The notes under the pieces were generated by a model, which saw only the letters and a program-made list of their open reading frames with translations, was not told the origin of the DNA and did not search any database. A stretch of 56,547 bases of DNA from assembly GCA_001642005.1 (NCBI GenBank), contig LWCA01000085.1, positions 1-56,547 on the forward strand, given 5' to 3'. Positions 44,144 through 55,686 of the stretch are shown here, piece after piece (the stretch's first letter is position 1; every line of letters starts with the position of its first letter). The translations under genes and the position numbers were made by a program. This DNA is from Intoshia linei (Eukaryota; Orthonectida; Rhopaluridae).

Positions 44144-46485
44144 TTATTCAATTTTTGAAATGTTGGATACCATAAAGAATTTTCTAAATGTAATTTTGTA
44201 GTATTCATGTTTATACATTTATATATATATAATTCCCTTACTCTATGTTGAATTGGAATTCATGACTTTTGTGAATATTTTTATGACCAAATCCATTTGA
44301 TTTGTAGTCGTCAAATATTGTTATGGTTTTTTCATGACATTCTCTCGATTTAGCTATGCAATAACACTAAAAATACGTATTAGGTGGGTTCGGTAGTCTA
44401 CGTTTTCCTGTATTTTGAAACAACTTATACTAAAGTTTTGATAAAATTACACCATACTCGAAAAGCCGTGTTAACGGGTTAGTTTTAAGCTAAGTTTTTG
44501 GCTACCCCTTACCTAGCAAGGGGTAGAGGCTATGGAGTCCTGATTATTCTAAAATTTGAAAAACCGGTTAACGAATAATTCCGGTTATTTGAACAACGAT
44601 TATCCGATTAATCGGAATTTAAAATTTTTAACATAAAAACCAATAATCCTTACTTATATAATATGATACACGATTTTTGTTTGTGTGTGTCTTACTTTAT
44701 TTAAATAACTACCCTTCTTAGAATTTTATAAAGTCCACATTTCAATTACAGTTTGCTCCGGGGGTGTTCGCAAACTTAATTTAAACCTCCCAATTTCACA
44801 TCTTACGGGTTAAAAACCCCAGTTGTCCCTCTTTTTGAAAATCAAACGAGTTGGAGAATTTAAAAAGATATATAAGCTGATGCGTATTTTAAAATCATAG
44901 ACATTATCATAAATTTAAATTTAAAAAAATTATATCTTCAGGGCCAAAACTACAAATTACCCTTATTTTTTTAATGAAAACAACCCTAGAATTTAAAAAA
45001 ATTTTAATCCGAATAAGTGATGACTCCACGGTCAAAAAAGCATTTTAGTATTCATATATAAATTTTTGAAAATCTGATTATTCGAAATATATTCCGATTA
45101 TTTTTCTCCGATAATTGTTAACTATTAATCGGATATCATTCCCTAGTAGGGACGGATACAATATTTTTTAAATATTGACGGACAGGTCGAGATAAATTTA
45201 TTTATCGAACCGATTGTAAAACGTTACTGTTGAAGTGTAAGTGTTAATCCATCGATGTGTATCGAATCGTTACAAAAAGTCAAAAATTTACGGCAGATAT
45301 ACAATGTAGGCGGATAATTAAAAATTTTGCGGACACGGGCAGTTCTATGTATATGTATATGTATAACTATATTTAATTGTATGAGTAAATTGGTTACTTA
45401 CACTTCATATATCTAACTATTATTAGAAAAACTATATGCATTAATTAATGAAATAAGTAAACGACTTACATTTTCGCCGAGGTAAAATGGAATGATTTTA
45501 TCGTCTCTTGCATGCATAATCAAAATAGGACATTTTAACCGTTTGAGACTAAAATGTAAGTAAATAAGTGATTTAATATATAAGGAATACATTGATTTAT
45601 TATCAAAAGAAAATTCTATTTTAGATAGTGAGCGTTTGATAATTATTTTCATAAAGAATTTGAGAGGTAAAAATGCCTAAATAGTCACATGAATCAGTAA
45701 ATAAAAAATCTATACCGTGGTAATGGGATGTTCAATTGCAGAACAATAAAGACTGGTAAATGGGCTTTCTAGAACCAAACAATCAACATTCTCTTCTAAA
45801 TAAATGTAAAAAAAACACATACAAACTTACGTCGAATTCTGATACTATTGGACAGTTCACAAGCTACTCTATATAAATGATATAAAAATATTACAACAAT
45901 TACCCTGTTCCCAGTGAATGTCCCCATATTACGATTTTTCGATCATCGCTTAACATGTTTTTTAGCCAATAATATATTCGTAAACTATCAAAGATAATAT
46001 TTTTATATGTTGTGACACCATTCGAATCTCCAAATCCTAAAAAATAACTATACGTTACCTTTACTACTCTTCAAACCTCTATAATCAAAAGTGACAATGT
46101 TGTATCCAATTTCTGATAATTTTTGATAAGTCCCAATTCTTTCACTTCCACCACGATTATTTGTATTACCGTGAAGATATAAAATTAATCCTTTTCCAGA
46201 ATTAAGATAATCTATTCTTGTATATTCATCACAAAAATTATCATTTTCTACGTTTAATGGCGCTGGTAAAATGTGCCATACCCCTAATTTTATACCAGGT
46301 TCAGTTTCAAAATAAGAGTGGATAGTGTTATTTAATCCAAATTCTTTTGGGTTTTTCAAAATATCTGATTTTCTATTTATAAAGTTAAAAAGAACTAGTC
46401 TTTTGAGTAATTCTGGACAAAAGAATAACAGGAAAATTGGCGTTAAATATACTAAAATCAACAAGGTCGCTAATAAAACCAACAT
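44144..46485 (-). CDS. ABHD12: ABHD12-type alpha/beta-hydrolase (lysophospholipid lipase)
   Basis: Eight exons in coding order: 46059-46485, 45904-46036, 45831-45868, 45716-45795, 45591-45676, 45470-45548, 44242-44366, 44144-44183; 335 aa, phases consistent. An N-terminal membrane anchor (LVLLATLLILVYLTPIFLL) is followed by LGVWHILPAP, ILYLHGNTNNRGGSERIG, YNIVTFDYRGLKSSKGFGDS, the nucleophile elbow IVIWGHSLGTG (Ser), VLESPFTSLY, CPILIMHARDDKIIPFYLG (Asp) and the late His in NGFGHKNIHK. The whole catalytic triad is present. ABHD12 hydrolyses lysophosphatidylserine and monoacylglycerols at the ER membrane. The loop between strands is shorter than in vertebrate ABHD12 (398 aa). The intron at 44367-45469 holds a composite element and a 5-bp-loop CTACCCCTTA repeat. 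Confidence 0.93.
44645..45085 (-). repeat. Dispersed composite element in ABHD12 intron
   Basis: Nearly identical over long stretches to 52545-52985 (GTTTGCTCCGGGGGTGTTCG, CAAACGAGTTGGAGAATTT, TATCTTCAGGGCCAAAAC), so these two copies are recent or recently homogenised. Lies in sense orientation with respect to the gene's strand reversed order. Confidence 0.8.
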
Positions 46486-46562
46486 TTTTATATATATTTA
46501 AAATAACTTTGTCCTCATTACTGTAACTAACAAAAATTTCAACTCAGTGTACTAACAAATAT

Positions 46563-46586
46563 TGTTGCAACTTGCAAGTTGCAACA
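46563..46586. repeat. Perfect 24-bp palindrome upstream of ABHD12
   Basis: TGTTGCAACTTG followed directly by CAAGTTGCAACA, 78 bp upstream of the ABHD12 ATG. It could be a dimeric factor site or a cruciform; function not shown. Confidence 0.9.
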
Positions 46587-46610
46587 TTTCTTTTCTAATT
46601 TTAATAGTGC

Positions 46611-46655
46611 ATGTCATATCAGTACACTGGCCAGGGGCCAGTATGATATGCATCA
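46611..46655. repeat. Imperfect inverted repeat
   Basis: ATGTCATATCAGTACACTGGCC pairs with GGCCAGTATGATATGCAT around a short AGGG centre. It lies just upstream of the palindrome. Confidence 0.7.
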
Positions 46656-46919
46656 GAAAATATTATTTATTGGACATTGTCACTATATTGATTACGTTTA
46701 CTAATGCGTAAATCTGTTGTTTGATTAATTGCATACGTTTAAATTTGAATTTGAAATTTGTTATTATTTGTATCAATTAGTAATTCAAAATTCAAATTAA
46801 TTTCAAAGTCGTATTGATTGATATAATTAAAATATCTTTAATATCTTATAAAATTCTACAAACAAGATAAAATTTGTATATCTCCGCGAGACATTATGGG
46901 ACTGTTTAGGGGTGAAGGT

Positions 46920-47065
46920 ATAAGATTTTGACATTGAAATATATTAAAATGTTGTTGATTTTATATTATTTATCAGATTGTGTATTTTTTATAATGTTAG
47001 AATTTGTTTGAATTTTAAAAAAGGATAATTGGGTTTTTGACCTTGAAGAACTCAATTTCTGCCTT
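46920..47065 (+). repeat. Composite element fragment
   Basis: Contains TCAGATTGTGTATTTTTTAT and GGGTTTTTGACCTTGAAGAA then CTCAATTTCTG, the next-to-last monomer of the element. Confidence 0.7.
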
Positions 47066-47366
47066 TACTGATAAAATTATTTTTTTTACTGCCTTTGTAT
47101 ACTTAAATATAATATATATGTACATATTTTAATATAACTTAAATACACTATAAATCAACTTTATATTAGGATTCTACTAATTAAAAATATTCAAGTAAAA
47201 CACTATTTAATTATAATTATTTATCTATTATAAATTAAATTACAATAGTCTAGATTCTCGTCTTCCATAATAATATTATAATACAGTTTAATACGATATA
47301 GTAGAAAATATAAAATAGTATATTATTAAAATAAAATGAAAAAAACCAAATGTATAGATGAATTTA

Positions 47367-47673
47367 TCAATTTAATGTAAAAAAGATAAACTTCTGATAC
47401 ACATCGAGAATTAGTTTCTCTTTTAAATTTAAAATATTTAGTCTTGAGATAGATCGCTCACCTACCTCGTTTGTCAACCGTGCGTCCAATTTCGGTTGAG
47501 AAATAATAGAAATGAATTTTTCCCCCTTTAAGAGACATAATTAGTTCATCGTACATTTTTGATTGATGTATTATTGATACACATTTTTTCCATGCATCAA
47601 ACCAAATATTTAAAACAAAATTACAACATTCCTTAATACCTATGTTTCTAAAACAAAACAAAACATATGCCAT
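47367..47673 (-). CDS. Hypothetical small protein, two exons
   Basis: Model: 47466-47673 and 47367-47419, 86 aa, joined at G|GTAGGT with matching phase. ATG 47673 opens MAYVLFCFRNIGIKECCNFV; later comes KMYDELIMSLKGGKIHFYYF and STEIGRTVDKRG. The TTGTTTTAG just inside the ORF could instead be an acceptor (47648), which would make this the 3' end of a longer gene. No family recognised. It is divergent to the Rho gene, with 298 bp between the starts. Confidence 0.33.
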
Positions 47674-47694
47674 TAATGCTAAATTAGTGCGGAT

Positions 47695-47810
47695 TTTTAT
47701 TTTTGATATTTTTAAGTTAGATTTTCTTATTGAATTTATTTTTTTGGTAGAATAAAAAATGTTCGCTGTCGGCAGAGCTAGGTTCTGTTTTTACGTAGTA
47801 CATAACATTC
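47695..47810 (+). repeat. Copy of the GTACGTAGTACAT short repeat
   Basis: AAGTTAGATTTTCTTATTGA, GAGCTAGGTTCTG and ACGTAGTACATAAC match 17540-17650. It sits between the hypothetical gene and the Rho gene, close to where their promoters should lie. Confidence 0.6.
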
Positions 47811-47971
47811 AAACTAGTACAGAATATAAATTCATTAAATTAAAGTAAATATATATTAATAAAGTAATATTTTTGTGTAAATAAAATTTTATACATGCAT
47901 AAATCAAATATTATCACTAATTTCAACTCTTAATTTCAAACTATTCATACGAATTTATTTTTAAAATATAA

Positions 47972-48658
47972 ATGTCCAAGTCGGAAATCACTAAACCAGT
48001 TTTTTGCAAAAAATGCGTGGTAGTGGGTGATGGAGCAGTCGGAAAAACATCTTTACTAATGTCTTTCTCGAAAGATGAATTCCCAGAAGAATACATTCCT
48101 ACAGTTTTTGAAACTTATGTCGTAAAAATGGTATACCATTATGTTTAGTTATGAACCCATTTTAGGATATGGATACATCTATAATCAAGTTATCTTTTTG
48201 GGACACTGCTGGACAAGAAGATTTTGATAGACTTCGAATGCTTTCCTATCCAAATACTGATGTCATTGTGGCAGTATTTTCGGTTGAATTACACACTTCA
48301 TATGAAAATATCGTTGATAAGTGGTATAAAGAAGTTACAATGTATTGCCCAAATTCAATTAAACTCCTGGTAGCATTAAAAATAGACCTACGAGAAAATG
48401 AAGAAACTATAAGATTATTATCACTTAAAAACCTAGAGCCTTTGAAAACCCATCATACTCAACAATTGTGCGAAGAAATAAAATTTGATTCATTTTTTGA
48501 ATGTTCAGCAAAAAGCAAAGAAGGTATTCTTATAATCAAATTTAGGTTTTTATAATCCTTTTAATCGTATTTTAGGAATGGGATCTTTATTCAAGGGTAT
48601 AGCTAGCATGTCTTTTCTAGTAAAAAAAAATAAAAAATGCACATGTACAATTTTATAG
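47972..48658 (+). CDS. Rho-family small GTPase
   Basis: Exons: 47972-48130, 48166-48523, 48576-48658; 199 aa, introns of 35 and 52 nt. P-loop [13 protein letters not shown], switch [11 protein letters not shown], switch [16 protein letters not shown] and [10 protein letters not shown] place it in the Rho family; the Rho insert region is present ([14 protein letters not shown]). G5 is ECSAK. The C-terminus has a polybasic stretch (KKNKKC) and the CAAX box CTIL, whose final Leu predicts geranylgeranylation and membrane targeting. Gly12 and Gln61 equivalents are intact, so GTP hydrolysis is expected. The G4 motif reads ALKIDLR where Rho has GNKKDLR and Rac TKLDLR: the Asn/Thr is Leu, which may weaken guanine contact. 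It is nearest RhoA/Rac-like proteins but fits no one subgroup. Confidence 0.95.
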
Positions 48659-50288
48659 TTCTGAATATATTACAAATTAAAAATATTTATATACATGTAT
48701 TTCTCGATTGAATAGGTTAATTACAATTGTAATTCAAAATACCGACCAAATGAAAGTCGAGGAAATTTTTTTTCATAATATTAAATAACTTACTTTTCAC
48801 TTAGATATATTTACAATTTCTACATCATAGGTATTATTCAAAAGCTCCAATTCAGGTTTAATAGATTCAAATTTAGAAAATCCGATTAGTAATTCCACAT
48901 CAATATTCAATCATATATTTATTTTTTATTATTTACCCGTTTTGCAGAATATATTACTAAACATTTACGCGGGCCATATAATTTGATCCCTCGGACCACA
49001 TGCTGACCCGGGTCATGTTTTGGACCACCTTGGTGTAAACTATTAGATAAAGTTGTCATTTTTGTACCATTTGAGCTTTTTCTCAGCACGTTACGTAGCA
49101 ATGTATTGTATTTTAATAAATACACATCTTCAATTAAAGTTTAGAATCATCGTAAAAATAAATAATGTACAAAAAGATATACAGTGGAATCCGCTTATAA
49201 GAGACGCATCGGAACCAAGAAATTTGTCCCTTATAACCGGACGTCTCTTATATCCAAAAAATCATAAATAAATAAAATGTTAAGTAATATATATGTCGTA
49301 TAGAATGTGTAAAACTGAAATGTACACATTGTATGGGCAAGTTGTAGAATATGTATATTTCATTTATATTTTAGTTTAATTTAGGGTTTTAGTATATTTT
49401 TTTTAAACCAAAATTTTAAGGGGGGTTTTTAGGAAATTTTTTTTTAACCAAACTTTCAAGGGGGAGGTTTAAGATTCTTTTTTTGATCACAGTTTTACAC
49501 ATTCTATGCAACATATACTTAATTATTTTTTATTACAGCAATAAAACTAAAAAAATCAAATTTTTTTTCTAATTTTAGTGATTTTTTTAACGCCATTTTG
49601 GAGGTTAAACTTTATTATTAAAACAATTAGTCAAAATATTAAGGTTTCAAAAATCATTTTCTACAATAATATAATAATTTATTTTAAAAAAATCTTGAAT
49701 ATCCATTTTAAAAAACAAATTGCCTGTCCACTATAAGCGGATTTTTGTTCCTTATATCCGTCTGTGATTTATATACAAAACAAGTTTTTGATTCCATTCC
49801 CAACTTTTTGTCCCTTATAACCGGTGTCTCTTATAAGCGGATTCCACTGTATAACAAAATACTAAAAGACATTAGCTTTTCATTAATAACAAATATTTTG
49901 ACTTTTAATACAACAAATATATTATAATGTTAAATTAACACATTTAATAAAGTACACAAGGCCTGAAATCGTAGGTTTAATTGTTTATAATGATTGAATC
50001 TAAGAAACAGGAAACAATATAACAATTTGAAAAATGGAAAATAGTAATTTTTATTTTAATAATTAATAACATTACAGTCGCATATTTATATATTTTATAT
50101 CTTTCATATAAATATGTATATTATAATGATATTTATATAATTTTTTATGTTAATATCAAAATTTTCAAAATAAATAAGCTAAAATTTTTACCTAAAACTA
50201 AAACAATCTTTTAGAAAATGAATTATATGCATATGACATAAAAAACAGTTGGAATTTTAATAAACCGTTGCATCCCTTAATAAATAGA
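48659..50288. other. Intergenic between Rho and coiled-coil genes
   Basis: Holds hAT-like debris (48930-49045, ending TTTTGGACCACCTTGGTG) and the 668-bp pogo-type element. No exon visible. Confidence 0.6.
49182..49849. mobile_element. Pogo/Tigger-type element, 668 bp
   Basis: Left end CAGTGGAATCCGCTTATAAG, right end CTTATAAGCGGATTCCACTG, perfect inverted repeats of at least 24 bp with TA on both sides. Sub-terminal TCCCTTATAACCGGACGTCT repeats the theme in both arms. No transposase. Related pieces lie at 42590-42752 and 13360-13620. Confidence 0.92.
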
Positions 50289-53200
50289 ATGTCAATATTT
50301 TTGAAAAAAATTGTTAATTTATTTGAAAATAATTTAAAAAGTAATATTATTTTAATAATTAATTGTCCAATGTACAAAAGAAATGAAATATTCCAATATA
50401 TTTAGATCCAAAATTATCACATTCAACGTCAATAGAAGGAATCAACGAAAATGCTGAATTATTAAATTCTAGTTCTAGTTCCAATTTTGAAGAATATGAA
50501 TATGAGAAATCAATAGATAATGAAAGTAAATATAATAATTACAATAATTTAATAACATTTTAAATTTAGCATCATACCTGGAAAATTATACTATTGTAAC
50601 TAATAATAATATTAAATATTCTGAAATTGATGTAATACAAATTCAAGATGTTTTAAACTCTGTCTTCATATTAATAAACTTGATTGATTATGATAGACAA
50701 AAATTGATGCATTTATATAATGTGGATAAAGAAAGATTAAATATTTTGACCGACAGATTAGACAAATTAGCCATTACACGTGCCATAAATTACGAAAATA
50801 GTGTACAAGGAGGTACATGTACATTCAGTTGAGATATTTCATTCATCTTAGAGCGACATAATCACCGATTTTGCTAATTAATCATTATATTGATTTTTTA
50901 CTTTCTTTTTTTTGTGGGTGGGAAAATTTTTTTATTTTTCAAAATAATTTTGGTAGGGTTTTAAGAGAAGTTTTTTTTTTTACCCAATTTTTAAAGATTT
51001 TGAAGATAATTTTGGTATGGTCAAATAGTAAAATTCCCCCTAAGGGTAATTTCCCTGTTGAGAACCACTGCTCTAGAGAATAGACGTCAATATCTACATC
51101 AATATATTTTTATTTGCATAAAATATAATTTTATATAGTACACCAGAAAAGTGCAGATGAAATTGTTTCATTAAAAGTTAAAACTCAGTTAATTGCAAAT
51201 AATATGTACAAAATTGATAAGAAAATAAATTTAGCAAATTCTGTTAACAAAAATTTAGTCAATTCTATCGATGAATTGCACAATATAAGGTTTTTTAATT
51301 AATAATTATAATTTATTAAAAATTGACTGCAGACCAAAGGTACAAGAAAAACTTGAAATCGAAAAGGATTTCATATTTAATTTAACAAAAGAAAATGACA
51401 AGGTTTTATTTAAAATCTAGAATATAAAAAAATTAAAATGTTGGTTTATTTTCATTAATTATAAACTTGTATATAATTATATCTATAGATTAAAGATATT
51501 ATTAAACAAAACGAAATGTTATTAAAAAAAACTAATAATAGATTGAAGCAATGTGAAACGGTTATAGAAAAAGAAAAAAATGCCATGAATTTAAAAAAAG
51601 AAAAAAAAGAAGCAGAACTTAAAAATTGCAAGTAATATTTGTACATGTTAAACATACATAATCAATGATTATTAATCATATTTTAAATCTACTGAGTAAG
51701 TACAGTTGCAAAAGTCTACACAAACGTTTAATATTTTGAAATCTCTAATTCTGTATTTTTATTTATTTATAAGAGTATACATGATATACGTCGATATTTT
51801 TTTCATTATTCTTGGTAGAAACTTTTTTGTTGGTTCATATTTACGGGTTTCCTTGCCCATCCCTTTTTTCAGTAAATTCTAGGCATTTTCGATAATATTT
51901 AAATTAGGTAATTGAGAGGGTCATTATAAGACCTCAAATTTTTTGGATTAAAGCCACATTTGTGTTGTTACGATGTATTCTTGGGATCATCGTCTAGTTT
52001 TTATGATTTATATTTAGAAATAAACTGACAATTGAAAATAACAATAATAAAACAATTTTGGCTAATATAGAAAAATCAAAGAAATTAACCAAAAATAATG
52101 AGCTTAAAGCAATTGAATATGAAGAAAAAATAAATTATTTAGCAAAAAAAAAAGAAACAATGATTGAAACAGTAAATTTGAATAAATTGTTAAATAAAAA
52201 AAAATATAGCACAAGATGTTACAATCCGAAATGGAAAAAAAAGAATTTATTTGTGGACGTGAATATAATAAAAACAAAAAATTGACAGAAAAACTAAACA
52301 AAAATGTAATTTAACTTTACGTACAATATTCTCTACCTAGCTTACCAATTTGTTGCCATGTTGGAAATCCCAACTTTAAACTAAATAATTTTATAATAGT
52401 AGAGAATCATAATTACAATTTGGCGAAATGTAACAACTATGACACCAGAAACCATTATAATAGAATTAATTTATACTAGAAAATGTTTCACACCTTGGTC
52501 TTCCCTGTTAAATTTTTAAACAAATTTTTCGATGCAAATAATTTATCCTAAGTTATATAATATGCTACGCGATTTTTGTTTGTGTGTGTGTCTTACTTTA
52601 TTTAAATAACTACCCTTCTTAGAATTTTATAAAGTCCACATTTCAATTACAGTTTGCTCCGGGGGTGTTCGCAAACTTAATTTAAACCTCCCAATTTCAC
52701 ATCTTACGGGTTAAAAACCCCAGTTGTCCCTCTTTCTGAAAATCAAACGAGTTGGAGAATTTAAAAAAATATATACGCTGATATGGATTTTAAAATCATA
52801 AACATTACCATACATTTAAATTTAACAAAAATTATATCTTCAGGGCCAAAACCACAAATTACCCTTCTTTTTTTAATAAAAACAGCCCTATAATTTAAAA
52901 AAATTTACAGGTGGTACAGTTGTATCCTGTTAACACACACAAAAATACAACTTCACGGTCAAAAAAGCATTTTAGTATTCATATATTTTTTTTTCGAAAT
53001 ATTTTATTAAAACAAAAAATGTGAAATAATTAACGGTCCGAAAATTAAAAAAAAAATCATTCTGATAGAGCTTATTCTAGTTGATATAAATACACTAGTT
53101 CATACCCGAGAAATCTATGCATTCCAGATGAAAAATAATTTTTAATATATTATCAACCAATAATGATCAATTATTTCGATTAAAATAAAAATTGAAAATA

Positions 53201-55405
53201 TAAATATTGATCCTACAATTTCAAAATAATGTGCAGTGAACGTCTACATATTTCCAATAAAGAAATATGGATGAAAATCTATATAATTCATTCCTTCGCA
53301 ATTTTTAAATTTAAAATTCTCATTTTCAAAACATTTTAATACAATTTAAATACAAACTAAACAACGAAAATAAATCAACTTTGTTAATAGCATTTTTATA
53401 TTTATTAATAATATTACAATCCTTTGCAATTTTGGAAAAATTCGACTAAAATATTCACTTTTACAAACTACCCCATCATTCTGAAGAATGACTGAAACTA
53501 CAAACGGACGGTAACATATACATTACATAAATGAAAATTTAGAGAGAATTTTTTAATTCAAAATGTGAGGAAAATAATAATACTTTGAAAAATCAGAATT
53601 ACGATTTAAATACAATATCATTAGAAAGAAAAGATTTTTCTGATAAAATGACTGCAAGTATAAAAAAGAATGAAAGATGGTAAAATTGAAAAAAATAATA
53701 AAAATTTTGTTAGTAGAAAAAAATGCATACAATTGGAAAAATCATTAAAAATGTATTTGAACGATAAAACAAAAACTGAAAAAAATAATCAAGATGCTTT
53801 AGAAGAGGTACAATTTTGATACAATTAAAAAATATAAGAAATTCTAAACACTATTACAAAAAAATGACGAAAAAATTTAGTTGGCTGAAATGAAAGAAAG
53901 ACATAAAAAAATTATAGAAAAATTAAATACACTCATATCCCAATCAGCAGCAAATGAACACCTTCTTTTAGTATGATATGATAATTATTAATACGAATAT
54001 ATTTTTTAGAACAACATTTCAAACGTTAAAAACAGTATCAGGGAGATAATCAAATCTAGACATTCAATTGAATCAATTATGAAAGAGGAAAATGAGAATT
54101 TAGAAAATGATAAAGAAATTCATTTGAAACAAATGGAAAAAGTAAAATAAAAATTATTGGTTGCAAATTTTTAGTATACATTTGCGCGTGATCAAATAAA
54201 AACATTAGTAAAAAACGGAAATGCAAAAATTTTTCAATTATTGTTATTACTCGATGAACGCAAACAGGTAAAAAAATTATCATTTTTTTTGAATATTTAG
54301 GAAATTAAATCTTCGTCAAAAAAATTTAATTCAGAAACCAGTAAATACGAAGAAATGGAATCTAAACGAAATAAAATGTTACTAGATCAAAATAATTCCA
54401 AAAATGAATTACAAGTTTCATTTTATTTACTTTTACATTAATTAATTTAGGAAATTTTAAATGAGTTAAATTTGAAAAATATAAACATTAAGAAATCCTG
54501 CGAAAAATTAAAAAACCAAAATGAAGACTTAATTTCTGCTACGATAACTATGAATAAAAATATTGATACATTGATCATTGAAAATGAAGTATTACAGTAA
54601 TTTATTGTTGTTATATATTTAATGGACAATAATTTACATGTTTTTTCTAATCAGGTCAAAAGTTAAAGTAAAGAGAAAAGAAAATGAAGAATTGTGTTTT
54701 GATAATAGTTCAATTCAAACAGCAATTGATAACGCAATCTGTAATTAAATTTATTTAATTGATAGGGTCATATGAGCAATTTCTAGTTTGAACCAATTTT
54801 ATTTTGTCAATATGACATTTGTATGATTTTCATTATAAAAATTACGTCATTAGAACCGACATTTAGTAAACAGTTATCCAAAACTGTTAATAATAGCATC
54901 AATGATAGACTATTTAGCAAGAGAACAGTCTGGTAGATATGAACATAAAATACTATTCAAAAATCGATGTCAATATTTACAATTACAAAAGGTGAATTTT
55001 TTAATTGTTAAGACTAACATTTTTAGGAACAATTGAATAAAATCTACAGTGATAACGATAACTATCACAAGATTTTTTTGAATAATAATGAAACAATAAT
55101 AAAATTAAACCATGTTATTTCCAATACTTTGCAAGTACAATATAAACAATGGTTTCTGAAACTTAGTACAGAAAAGGTATTTAAAATTTTCATTTTTAAA
55201 AAGTTTTTAGTTACACTTGAATCAAATCAACCTTATTTCAAAAAGCCAAAGACATCATAAAAATTACTACAATTTATATGAAAACCTTATAAATACTAAC
55301 CAAATAATATCTTGGCATAATGTTCTTTCAACCAATAATATAAATAAAATTGTTACCGAAACAGTGGATAAAATCAACAGATATATAAGAAACGAAATGA
55401 TATGA
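50289..55405 (+). CDS. Large uncharacterised coiled-coil protein, 19 exons
   Basis: Exons: 50289-50340, 50406-50525, 50570-50812, 51139-51289, 51333-51402, 51489-51631, 52018-52171, 52210-52305, 53543-53679, 53714-53807, 53881-53970, 54010-54141, 54175-54267, 54301-54414, 54451-54596, 54655-54740, 54897-54991, 55027-55176, 55211-55405. All 18 junctions keep phase; 786 aa. After a short N-terminal part (MSIFLKKIVNLFENN, a Ser/Glu-rich stretch, ~60-140 helical), residues ~150-680 are almost unbroken Lys/Glu/Asn coiled coil (KKTNNRLKQCETVIEKEKN). The last ~90 residues are less charged (YKQWFLKLS, NQIISWHNVLS). No family recognised; the layout is like centriolar, kinetochore or cytoskeletal coiled-coil proteins. 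Two introns are inflated by repeats (50813-51138; 52306-53542). The gene has the same style as the one at 3467-5299, but I see no clear homology. Confidence 0.82.
50895..51072. repeat. hAT-like repeat in coiled-coil gene intron
   Basis: TTTTGGTAGGGTTTTAAGAG and AAATAGTAAAATTCCCCCTA, ending TTGAGAACCACTG at 51072. The CAGTGGTTCTCAA end is typical for hAT elements; the left end is unclear. Confidence 0.6.
52545..53330 (-). repeat. Dispersed composite element, near full length
   Basis: Fills most of the 1.24-kb intron 52306-53542. Reads from TATGCTACGCGATTTTTGTT (3' end reversed) to ACGTCTACATATTTCCAATA (5' end reversed). It is the best partner of the copy at 44645-45085 and defines both ends of the element. 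Confidence 0.85.
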
Positions 55406-55475
55406 GTTTAATATGATAAATAAATATTTTATTGGTAAATATCAAATTTAATAATTTACTATAATAATGCCAATT

Positions 55476-55686
55476 TTAACCAACAAATTTGGACCATAAT
55501 CTCATACACGAAACTTTAATTCTGTCATAAAATGCACTTGTTGAATCTAAAGCTGGTCTCACATCCAAAATAGTTGTATCTTGTTCGTTTGATGAGCTGG
55601 GGTTGTTGTAATAATCAATAAGATACCGAACATTTTCACCACAACGATTTACATGCCAATCGTGTCTATCGAAAGGCAGAGGGTTT
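55476..55686 (-). CDS. HCCS: Holocytochrome c-type synthase, last exon
   Basis: One 70-codon exon, one base completing the previous codon, stop TAA at 55476-55478. It contains the diagnostic C-terminal heme-lyase motifs [37 protein letters not shown] and [21 protein letters not shown] attaches heme covalently to apocytochrome c in the mitochondrial intermembrane space. The His in [10 protein letters not shown] region follows the family; the heme-ligand His of the N-terminal half is not in the window. Upstream exons must lie right of 55690; I see none up to the window end. It is convergent with the coiled-coil gene, 70 bp between stops. Confidence 0.94.

Larger units (their letters stand above)
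46486..47366. other. Intergenic upstream of ABHD12
   Basis: Holds a perfect 24-bp palindrome (46563-46586), an imperfect inverted repeat (46611-46655) and a composite-element fragment (46920-47065). The ABHD12 promoter should be at the left. Confidence 0.6.

Noticed and set aside
48919-49125. 68-codon minus-strand ORF
   Set aside because: Runs through hAT-like debris (GGACCACATG, TTTTGGACCACC); not protein-like.
49053-49271. 72-codon plus-strand ORF
   Set aside because: Ends inside the inverted repeat of the pogo-type element.
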